Both the position numbers and the translations under genes were made by a program. Below, piece after piece: positions 15,889 through 24,100 of a stretch of DNA of 31,577 nucleotides. Position 1 is the stretch's first letter. Each line of letters starts with the position of its first letter. Under the pieces are notes generated by a model. It worked only from the letters and a program-made list of their open reading frames with translations. It was not told the origin of the DNA and searched no databases. The stretch comes from JANPII01 sp031424915 (GTDB lineage Bacteria; Pseudomonadota; Alphaproteobacteria; Rickettsiales; Midichloriaceae), in the NCBI GenBank assembly GCA_031424915.1, contig JANPII010000057.1:1-31577 (forward strand), written 5' to 3'.

Positions 15889-17652
15889 ATGGTATATGCA
15901 TTTAAAAATACGGTAGTGGCTTTGTTTGCTGCTATTCTTCTGCTTTTAATCTGCTTTTATGTTTCAGGGATGGCATTTTCCTTTTCTGAGCAAGGAAGCG
16001 TGATACTGAATTTAGAATTTGCCACATCGCTTAAACCATATGATGTGTTGCTTACATACTGGCACTGGTACATATCGTATTATCAATCTATACCATGGAA
16101 TTATAATAGCTACTTGATTGCGCGCTTAGTAGCATCTACAAGTATACCTATTATTATTATCTTGGGTTTAATCTGGTATTTTCGTCACGAAATTTATGAG
16201 CTACGTCCATTTAAGGAAGAAGAAGCGCTACATGGTGATGCTAGATGGGCCTCTGAATCGGACATTAAGAAAGCTGGGCTACGTGGCAAAAAAGGCATGC
16301 TTTTAGGTCAAGATAAGAAAGGCTATTTAGTGGCTGGTGGTTATCAACATGCTCTGTTATTTGCTCCAACTGGTTCTGGTAAGGGTGTAGGCTTTGTAAT
16401 TCCAAATTTATTGTATTGGGAAGACTCAGTATTCGTTCATGATATTAAACTAGAAAACTATGAACTAACCAGTGGCTGGCGTGCTAAGATGGGACAAAAG
16501 GTATATTGCTGGAGCCCTGCAGATCCAGATGGTATCACTCATTGCTATAACCCTATCGATTGGATCAGCGACAAGTCAGGCCAGATGGTAGATGACGTAC
16601 AAAAGATTGCTAATCTTATTATGCCAGAACGCGAATTTTGGAACAATGAAGCGCGCTCGCTATTTGTAGGAGTGGTGCTATACCTGGTGGCGGTGCCAGA
16701 GAAGGTGAAGTCCTTTGGCGAAGTGGTTAGGACTATGCGTAGTGATGACGTAGTATATAACCTGGCGGTGGTACTCGATACCTTAGGACAGGATATTCAC
16801 CCAGTAGCATACATGAACATCGCTGCTTTCTTGCAGAAAGCAGATAAAGAGCGTTCAGGGGTAATCTCAACAATGAACTCTAACCTAGAATTATGGGCTA
16901 ACCCACTGATCGACACAGCCACTGCATCCAGTGACTTTAATATCATGGACTTTAAACGCACCCTCACTACTGTATATGTGGGCTTAACGCCCGATAACCT
17001 GCAGCGTTTACAACCACTGATGCAGATATTCTACCAACAAGCTACAGAATTTTTGGCGCGTCGACTACCGGGCCCAGATGACCCATATGGAGTTATGTTC
17101 ATGATGGATGAGTTCCCTACGTTGGGTAAAATGGAGCAGTTCATGAGTGGTATTGCCTACTTCCGTGGCTACCATGTACGTCTATTCCTGATTATTCAGG
17201 ATACAGAGCAGCTTAAAGGTATCTATGAAGAGGCTGGAATGAACTCCTTCCTTTCAAACTCTACTTATAGAGTGACTTTTGCCGCAAACAACGTCGAAAC
17301 CGCAAACTTAATTTCACAGCTGGTGGGTAATAAAACTGTAGACCAAGTGTCTAGTAATAAGCCTAAATTCCTTGATTTCAATCCCTCATCGCGTTCACTT
17401 AACGTTTCTAAAACTCAACGCGCCTTGTTATTGCCTCAAGAAGTTATCGGCCTACCACGTGATGAACAAATTCTACTAATAGAGTCTTGTCCACCCATTA
17501 AGTCTAATAAGATCAAATACTATGAAGATAATTTCTTCCGCAAGCGTCTGCTTAAGTCAGTTCCGGTACCACGTCAGGAGCCATATGATCCGCGCAAGGC
17601 TCAAGAGAATATGGCTGCAATGAAAGCGAAAAAAGACCAGATTGGTGGGTGA
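15889..17652 (+). CDS. virD4: Type IV secretion coupling protein VirD4
   Basis: VirD4 selects substrates and delivers them to the T4SS channel. The 587-residue protein has two N-terminal helices (~7-30 and ~82-102), then HGDARWAS, Walker A APTGSGKGVGFVIPNLL (~158-174), an FTSK/TraG ATPase core with NPIDWI, NNEARSLFVGVVLYL, Walker B FMMDEFPTLG (~405-414), and the QDTEQLKGIYEEAG and NNVETANLIS motifs. The length is typical for rvhD4. The basic tail (RKAQENMAAMKAKKDQ) may be involved in substrate contacts, but this is inference. It closes the block of core T4SS genes. Confidence 0.95.
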   Translation: MVYAFKNTVVALFAAILLLLICFYVSGMAFSFSEQGSVILNLEFATSLKPYDVLLTYWHWYISYYQSIPWNYNSYLIARLVASTSIPIIIILGLIWYFRHEIYELRPFKEEEALHGDARWASESDIKKAGLRGKKGMLLGQDKKGYLVAGGYQHALLFAPTGSGKGVGFVIPNLLYWEDSVFVHDIKLENYELTSGWRAKMGQKVYCWSPADPDGITHCYNPIDWISDKSGQMVDDVQKIANLIMPEREFWNNEARSLFVGVVLYLVAVPEKVKSFGEVVRTMRSDDVVYNLAVVLDTLGQDIHPVAYMNIAAFLQKADKERSGVISTMNSNLELWANPLIDTATASSDFNIMDFKRTLTTVYVGLTPDNLQRLQPLMQIFYQQATEFLARRLPGPDDPYGVMFMMDEFPTLGKMEQFMSGIAYFRGYHVRLFLIIQDTEQLKGIYEEAGMNSFLSNSTYRVTFAANNVETANLISQLVGNKTVDQVSSNKPKFLDFNPSSRSLNVSKTQRALLLPQEVIGLPRDEQILLIESCPPIKSNKIKYYEDNFFRKRLLKSVPVPRQEPYDPRKAQENMAAMKAKKDQIGG

Positions 17653-17682
17653 CCGTTGCTGTTGCGTAAATAGGGTAGTTAA

Positions 17683-18450
17683 ATGAAGCGAATTGCTAAG
17701 AGCTGTGGAATACTTGCAATGCTACTACTGCGTATAGAAAATTCTACGGCTGCGCAGCTAGATTTAGGCACAGTAAACCAGTGTCTTAATGCCATCACCT
17801 ATTACGAGCGCAAATATCAAATTCCAAAAAATCTACTACATGCCATTTCAGTGGTGGAATCTGGACGCTGGGATGATAAAGCGAAAAGAGCCCTTCCTTG
17901 GCCATGGTCGGTGAACGTGGATGGTGCGCCATACTACTTTGACACTCATCAACAGGCTGCTACTTTTATCAAACAAAAGCTAAGTCAAGGCAATGTGGGT
18001 AATATCGACATAGGCTGCAACCAGATCAGCTGGCAATACCATGGCCATCACTTTACTAGTCCTGAACAAGCCTTAAACCCTACACACAATGCTAGGTATG
18101 CAGCATCATTTCTGCATCAACATTATTTGGATACTAAAGACTGGGTAAAAGCCACAGGTCGTTACCATTCACGCACTGATAATTTAGCGATTGCCTACAG
18201 TGATCGCGTATATCAGACTTGGCGCGGTAAGCTGCTGGGTAACTCAGTATTGATTCATGCTAAGAATCGTGCTACACATCATAATCCTTATCATCAATAC
18301 TATAACCCCTATTATGCACGCAGGTACGGCGGGGTAACAATGGTAAGTAGCGACACTAAATCACAAACTTCGGAACGGCGTTCTCCTAGCATGAACCAAC
18401 AGTTGCAAAGAGTAGCAGGAATTACACATAGAGTTATTGCACAGGATTAG
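17683..18450 (+). CDS. Secreted lytic transglycosylase, VirB1-like candidate
   Basis: The 255-residue protein has an N-terminal signal peptide (~1-23) and a lysozyme-like SLT domain: LLHAISVVESGRWD, with the expected catalytic Glu59, then the PWPWSVNVDGAPYYF block, GNIDIGCNQISWQYHGHHF, NARYAASFLHQHY, and AIAYSDRVYQTW. Such enzymes cleave the glycan strand of peptidoglycan. It begins 30 nt after virD4 on the same strand, with a GGGTAG-like ribosome site, so it could locally open the wall for T4SS assembly as VirB1 does. That role is inferred from position and family; general wall turnover is the alternative. The last ~60 residues are His/Tyr- and Ser/Gln-rich and probably disordered. Confidence 0.85.
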   Translation: MKRIAKSCGILAMLLLRIENSTAAQLDLGTVNQCLNAITYYERKYQIPKNLLHAISVVESGRWDDKAKRALPWPWSVNVDGAPYYFDTHQQAATFIKQKLSQGNVGNIDIGCNQISWQYHGHHFTSPEQALNPTHNARYAASFLHQHYLDTKDWVKATGRYHSRTDNLAIAYSDRVYQTWRGKLLGNSVLIHAKNRATHHNPYHQYYNPYYARRYGGVTMVSSDTKSQTSERRSPSMNQQLQRVAGITHRVIAQD

Positions 18451-18468
18451 CAAACACGGAGCATAAGT

Positions 18469-18954
18469 ATGTTTATACAACGTATTTGGAGCCAGCAGAA
18501 AAATAGAGTAGGCGTGCTATTATTTTTAGCTGCAGCATTAGCGAGTTGCAGCAGTTATTTTATTGAATGGTTCTTCGAAACACAGCCCTGTAAATTATGC
18601 GTATACCAACGTTATGCATATTTAGCACTGACCTTTGTAGCAGGACTTGCAATATGGCAGCAGCGATTGCAGTTACTAGCCTTACTATCATGGGCAGCAA
18701 TTTGCACTTTAACTGTTTTCCAATATGGCGTAGAACAGCACTGGTGGCAGTATAAGTCGACCTGCACTAGTTATATGCCAAAAGGCCAGTCTTTTGCTGA
18801 ATTCAAAGCAGCAATGGCACAAGCTAGTGTGGTCTCATGCGAGCACCCTACTTTCTCTTTTCTGCACCTCTCTCTCTCCGGATGGAGTGCGCTTTACAGC
18901 CTTGCAGTTTTGGCATGTGCTTCATATTGTTTTTGGTATACAAAATCTAGGTAG
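18469..18954 (+). CDS. dsbB: DsbB-family membrane thiol oxidase
   Basis: DsbB reoxidises the periplasmic disulfide carrier DsbA, passing electrons to quinone. The 161-residue protein has four predicted helices, the first periplasmic CxxC in QPCKLCVYQRYAY (residues ~40-52), a second loop with Cys in STCTSYMP and in SVVSCEHPTF, and the LSGW segment typical of alphaproteobacterial DsbB. GGAG lies 8 nt before the ATG. It follows the transglycosylase by 18 nt, so it is probably cotranscribed with the T4SS block; disulfides in secreted or pilus proteins are plausible clients, which is inference. Gene name assigned on the motif pattern. Confidence 0.85.
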   Translation: MFIQRIWSQQKNRVGVLLFLAAALASCSSYFIEWFFETQPCKLCVYQRYAYLALTFVAGLAIWQQRLQLLALLSWAAICTLTVFQYGVEQHWWQYKSTCTSYMPKGQSFAEFKAAMAQASVVSCEHPTFSFLHLSLSGWSALYSLAVLACASYCFWYTKSR

Positions 18955-18970
18955 TACGAGATTGAATATT

Positions 18971-19175
18971 GCAGCTGTTGAGCCAATGACATCAACTTAA
19001 GGGGTACTACTTTGTTTAGTTTCGCTGCAAAGTGTTGTACGCAAAGCCTTGGCCCTTGCAGCGCCCCTTTGGGGGGGCTTGCGGGGCGCGCTTATTTATG
19101 TATGACACGCGTAAGCCGCGTGTCATAAACACTTTGCTAAAACCCTTAAGTTGATGCCATTGGCTGAACAGCTAC
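18971..19175. repeat. Long imperfect inverted repeat between convergent dsbB and ntrX
   Basis: Two 35-nt arms, 18971-19005 and 19141-19175, are inverted complements at 31 of 35 positions. The 135-nt interior is locally GC-rich, with GCGCCCC(TTTG)GGGGGGC around 19060-19077 and the separate perfect hairpin at 19101-19127. Further weak pairing (GCAAAGTGTT near 19027 and its complement near 19130) suggests one extended stem. It fills the gap between two convergent genes and may act as a bidirectional terminator, a palindromic mobile element, or both. No other copy is in the window. Confidence 0.75.
19101..19127. terminator. Perfect 11-bp hairpin inside the inverted repeat
   Basis: TATGACACGCG (19101-19111) pairs fully with CGCGTGTCATA (19117-19127) around the loop TAAGC. 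The GC-rich upper stem is strong. There is no adjacent long T-tract on either strand, so an intrinsic terminator role is suggested mainly by its place between convergent genes. Confidence 0.5.
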
Positions 19176-19212
19176 TATTGCTTTTTGTTATACGCAGGCA
19201 GCAGGCATATTA

Positions 19213-20610
19213 TCAAGCGCATTCTGAGTCATTAGCAACAACGCTAATTTGCAAGAGTCGCAACTTACGATGTAGAGCTGTGCGGTCCATGCCAATGAAC
19301 TGAGCTGTTTTGGAGATATTGCCTCCAAAGCGTTCCAATTGCGCGGTGATATACTGCTTCTCAAAAATATCGCGCGCCTGTTTAAGTTTTTTGGAGATGA
19401 TATCACTGTGCAGAGGGTTCAAAGAACGATGCTTATCTTGTACACTATCTAATATGTCTTGAGGAATATGCTCCATCTCTACCACTTGCTGTGCTCCTTT
19501 TTGACTCATCATAGCTATCCACTCAACAATATTGCGTAGCTGACGGACATTTCCAGGCCAATCATATAAATGCAATACAGCATATGCCTCCTCGGAAATA
19601 GTAAGACGCTTTGCGGGATTTTCGCCAGCAAATTGACGCAGAAAATGTTCGACTAGCACCTTGATATCTTCACGACGCTCACGCAGTGCAGGCATTTTAA
19701 TTGGAACTACACTAAGCCTATAATATAGGCTTTTTTGCAATGTTCCTGTTTCCAAGGCACTGCTAATGTCCGCACTAGAAGCTGAAATAATACGCACATC
19801 AGCTTTCATAGCGTCCTTACTACCTATACGTTGATAGCTATTTTGCTGCATAAAGTTAAGCAGTGTGGTTTGGGTTGATAGTGGCATGCCTGCAGCTTCA
19901 TCAATAAAAAGTGTGCCTCCCTCTGCTACCTCTATTGCTCCTCTGTTATAGCCTTTATCGGGCGAATAGCTGCCAAATAGCTCGCCCTCTAATTGTTCTG
20001 GCGGTAAGTTAGCTACATTTAGCACTACAAAAGGTTTATGTACACGCTTTGACGCATGATGAATGCTAAGAGCCAGAGCTTCTTTACCCGTACCTGGCTC
20101 ACCACTAATAAACACTCGACTATTAGAAGGCGCTGCAGTTAATGCTGCTCCACGTGCCACCTGGATTAGGCGCGAGTTGCCAAGAATTTCAGTAATCTGA
20201 CGCTGGCGTTCCTGTAAAGCAGTATTAATGTGCACTAGGTTAGAATTCTCTAAAGCACGTTGTAATACGATAAGTAACTTCTCTGCCTTAAACGGCTTCT
20301 CAATAAAATCATAAGCCCCAAGCCGAATACTACGTACTGCAGTCTCAATATTGCCATGCCCACTAATCATAACAACAGGTAAATTAGGATACCGCGATTT
20401 CACTGCTTTTAAGACCCCCAGACCATCTAAGTCACTGCCTTCAAGCCATATATCTAAAATCATAGCTTTGGGTACTTGGCCGCTATCAAAACACCCAAGG
20501 GCCTGTGCGGCATTAGAAGCAGTCTGGGTAGTGTACCCTTCATCCTTTAGAATGTCAGAAATTAAAGAACGTATGTCCTCTTCGTCGTCTACAATAAGAA
20601 TATCGGCCAT
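19213..20610 (-). CDS. ntrX: NtrX-family response regulator lacking the sigma-54 contact loop
   Basis: The receiver domain starts ADILIVDDEEDIRSLI, with phospho-accepting Asp in MILDIWLEG and Lys in IEKPF, all intact. An AAA+ domain follows with Walker A GEPGTGKEA and Walker B GGTLFIDEAAGMP, then a C-terminal Fis-type helix-turn-helix (GGNISKTAQFIGMDRTALHRKL). The loop that should read GAFTGA is instead GYNRGAIEVAEGG, so it should not activate sigma-54 polymerase, as known for alphaproteobacterial NtrX. I chose the ATG at 20610, which matches NtrX N-termini; the frame also contains an ATG at 20640. The predicted partner kinase is the NtrY at 6324. Downstream lies the long inverted repeat. Confidence 0.92.
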   Translation of the reverse strand: MADILIVDDEEDIRSLISDILKDEGYTTQTASNAAQALGCFDSGQVPKAMILDIWLEGSDLDGLGVLKAVKSRYPNLPVVMISGHGNIETAVRSIRLGAYDFIEKPFKAEKLLIVLQRALENSNLVHINTALQERQRQITEILGNSRLIQVARGAALTAAPSNSRVFISGEPGTGKEALALSIHHASKRVHKPFVVLNVANLPPEQLEGELFGSYSPDKGYNRGAIEVAEGGTLFIDEAAGMPLSTQTTLLNFMQQNSYQRIGSKDAMKADVRIISASSADISSALETGTLQKSLYYRLSVVPIKMPALRERREDIKVLVEHFLRQFAGENPAKRLTISEEAYAVLHLYDWPGNVRQLRNIVEWIAMMSQKGAQQVVEMEHIPQDILDSVQDKHRSLNPLHSDIISKKLKQARDIFEKQYITAQLERFGGNISKTAQFIGMDRTALHRKLRLLQISVVANDSECA

Positions 20611-20768
20611 ATATCTTGCACCGTTGCTTTTAGGCGACATTCTAATACAAAACTAAAGACATGCAAGCAATACCATACCCTTAGGGTTAGGCATTATCAC
20701 TGCAGCCATTTTTTAGAGCAATAGCATCCGTACTACCAAAACAATACAATCACCTCAACACCGCTATA

Positions 20769-20927
20769 ATGCCAAGTTTAGGAAATAAGTACACACTTGA
20801 AAATTTTTGTGGAATTTTTATATATCATTTGAGACGCCTGTATTCAACATACTGGCGCGAAAATGGTAGGTTAAAATTACCAAAAAGGAGCAGCTTCAAG
20901 TGTGCACTTATTTCCTAAACTTGGTAT
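20769..20927 (+). repeat. MITE-like structured repeat element, copy 1
   Basis: This ~159-nt element has near-perfect terminal inverted repeats of about 30 nt: it opens GCCAAGTTTAGGAAATAAGT and closes with the complement, ending CCTAAACTTGGT. Inside are CGCC-T-GTAT/ATAC-T-GGCG (about 20835-20857) and TGGTA/TACCA hairpins. Bases 20831-20888 are identical to 27731-27788 of copy 2, and the right end also aligns without gaps. It encodes no protein. Terminal repeats plus two dispersed copies point to a miniature non-autonomous transposable element; no clear target duplication was found. Confidence 0.8.
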
Positions 20928-21046
20928 CACTACTAGCATATATATTAGTAAGCACTCTACAGAAATATTTTTGAATTGCGTTTTAACTTATAATGGCTAT
21001 ACTAGGGCGTTCAAAGGGGCTTCCGAGTATTTAGCAATCGGAATAG

Positions 21047-21075
21047 ATTGATAAGACTTAAAAGATATTATCAAT
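21047..21075. promoter_or_regulatory. Palindromic site upstream of the giant ORF
   Basis: ATTGATAA (21047-21054) and TTATCAAT (21068-21075) form a perfect 8-bp inverted repeat with a 13-nt spacer, 70 nt before the giant ORF. It could be an operator or a hairpin in the leader; no family can be named. Confidence 0.3.
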
Positions 21076-21144
21076 AGGCCATTATGATTCACATCTCTTT
21101 TGCTTCTAGATTTTTAATAACAACAATCGAAACTTTAGGTGAGA

Positions 21145-24100
21145 ATGCACTCTAGTTTGGGTCCAGTATTGTCGGCACTAACGCTTGAAAGTGGCATACA
21201 AGCGTTCGTCGAAACGTATGATCCTAATTTTGTTGTTACAACCTTGAAATACCTATTACAACAGCAAGCAAGCAATATTAAAATACAGCCCAACGATGAA
21301 GTGAGCCATCTGTGCCATGCTATTGCCCAACATTATGGCCATTGGTATGAGTCAGAAGTTTTTACAACACGCAATGTTATTATTGCGCTAATAAACCATG
21401 TACCCATAGCCAAACGGATAGTGCTGGAGCATATAGTTGCTTGTGATGATGCGGCATTAGCTCAATACCTCAAAATTGCATACTACTTATATCGGTATGA
21501 GCATAATAAAGAGCAATTACCGGAACATGAATACATTACTTGGCTACAAGTATTAGATCAATATAGATCTCGTCTTTCCGATAGCGACGGTATCTATAGT
21601 CGTGTTGCCACATGGTTATATCAACCGTCCACTTTCAAAGCATTAAATCGAGACAGCTCCACTATTCTTAATTATATTGAAGGGCAATTGGATTTTGATT
21701 TATGCAGTAAGCTAGTTACTCAGGGAACATTGCCGTACCAAAATTTAATGGTACAAGCAGACACTCCTGATATGATCGCACACCTATTGGATCCTAATTA
21801 TTATCGCCAGCACATTGTAGATAATACAGATTTTTGGCTCGCCAGATTGGATTTGAGTAACAAGCAAAAATGGGAAGTAATCCAATCCAACAATATGCGG
21901 GTTACCCCAACAGGAAATCTGCGTGATTATATTGCCCGCATAGTAAAGAATTATAAAGACTACTCTTCCCGATTTATAGAAGAAGCTTTTAAGGCAGTGG
22001 TAGCTCTGAAGTATGGGGAAACATTTGAGCCATCCGATTGGGGAGTAGCGCAGTTTATTATGCACCTTAATAAGCGCTGGACTGCAGAAAAACAGGATGA
22101 TGCCTTAGTATTGTTGGCATCATATAAACCAGAGCTATTTCTACAAATCAAAAACATAATTCTGGAATATGATGATGTAGCTCTACTTAAGGTTTTAGCA
22201 GCACATTGCGCCACTATTGCACCACTACCTGGCTTGGGTTACTGGAACTTCGTAACTGATCTTCAGGGGCATGGTGAAACAAAAGTAACAGCAGAGATAT
22301 ATTCCTCCCGTATGTTACAATTACTACATGGCACACCAGAGGAAGCATTAATATATCTGCGCAATAGCCAAAATGTAGAGCTCTGCCGTTACCTAATTAA
22401 GCATGGGATATTGAAATATCTCGATGCTTTACAAGAATTACGTGATGTACCTAGCTTACGAGAAAGCATGCTAGAACCCCCATTTTTCTATTTGGAAATG
22501 CTTGCAAACAAAGCGGTATTGCTAAATGAATATAAGGATATATTAAATGACACGCATCTTGATTTTCTTAACAAGGTTGGAAATAGCGAATATAGGTACT
22601 CAGGAGCGGACCGCACTCGCTATGCCAATTACTTGCATCATCATATCTCTAAAGTCTTAGATCTATTTACCGAGGTAACACCAAATAGTGATATGAAGTT
22701 GTTACAGCATCTTTTGTATCTCAAACATTATGATCCTACAGAACTTAAATCTTACCTAATGCTCATAGGTGATGCCGATACTGCTATCATAATACTAGCT
22801 AAAAAGATTGGGGAGTATGCTTGGAATTTAGTACGTCGGTATATAATCGATTATGATGACCCAGATTTACTCAAAACAACTTTTGCTTTTCTAGGTCAAT
22901 ATCCTGAGTTGCAGGAAAATGTAGGTTATCTGAGATTTGTTGAAGCTTTAAAGCTCAACCATAAACATAAAGTTGGCATATACCTAAGCAACGTTCGAGA
23001 TCTTAAAGACATATTCGATCCGAATGCTTTGCGCAGCTATATAATAGAACATAATGATCTGGAGCTATGTGATATTGCTATTAACCGGGGGATAATTTCT
23101 TATCCCTCGATGTGGCAGGTAGCCAACCAAAGTGTTATTACTTTAGGCACCAAACTATTTGTTGATCATCTCTTAGACTATACACATTATCGCTACCACC
23201 TATCATATTACCGCCCCTATCTGTTAGAACACGCCCCTATAAGTAGGGCAGCAAAAATTGCCATTAAACAACCGATGTTTGTGCATGAAGCTTATGAGTG
23301 CATAGCAGAGTTTGGCACTCAGCGCGATGCCCAAGAACGCAGTTTGTTATTATTAGAACATAATATATACAAACTTTTTGCTGTAGCTTTTGAGGAAAGC
23401 GATGGCTCTTCTCTTTTTGGCTATATTTTTCAATTTCACACCCCAGCCGCAGTGGCATATGGAATAGGCGATGCATTATATAAAGCATTCAATATGCCAA
23501 TCTCAATTTTTAACCGCTTCGTTATACAACCATTACTACAAGCTGGGAATTTTTGGGCGGACACAATCACACAATGGATCGTAAATTTACCACAGAGTTT
23601 GAATCCTATCGAGATTTGGCGCGATATTATAAATAAAAAAAAGCATATAGAATGGTCTATGGACTTTAAGTCTTTTACCCCCAATTCTATCAATCTAGAG
23701 ATTCTTAAAGTATATACAGATAAAGTCAATTTCACTCCACAACATATGGATGATGCTATACCTTACTTACGTAAGCTACTAGGCTATTTACATCTAGAAC
23801 AACAAACCCACTTACTACACAAGAAAAACATTATTTTTGATACCATACGTGCTATTGCTGATTATGCTAGTCAAGGCAAAGTTAGCTACGAATTACTACA
23901 AGATAATGATGCATTTGGTATTGGGGGGGGTATCAATGAATATATTTTGCACCCTGAGAATTATGGGTTAAATGTAGCCCATCCTCTTTATCGACTGCTG
24001 TATCTTAACCCTGCTCCTCTTATTATTGATTCCATCCCTTACATGCAGACAGCAGCACAAAAATTAGCCTCTTGGCTATATCCAGCGCATCAATTACCAT

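Larger units (their letters stand above)
20611..21144. other. Long non-coding region between ntrX and the giant ORF
   Basis: About 530 nt without a convincing gene. It separates the divergent ntrX and the giant ORF and holds the MITE-like element (20769-20927), an isolated TATAAT (20989-20994) without a good -35, a TTCCGA/TCGGAA hairpin (21021-21043) and the ATTGATAA/TTATCAAT palindrome (21047-21075). No tRNA was seen. Confidence 0.6.

Noticed and set aside
18794..19000. 68-residue ORF across the dsbB end
   Set aside because: It is a frame-shifted shadow of dsbB running into the inverted repeat.
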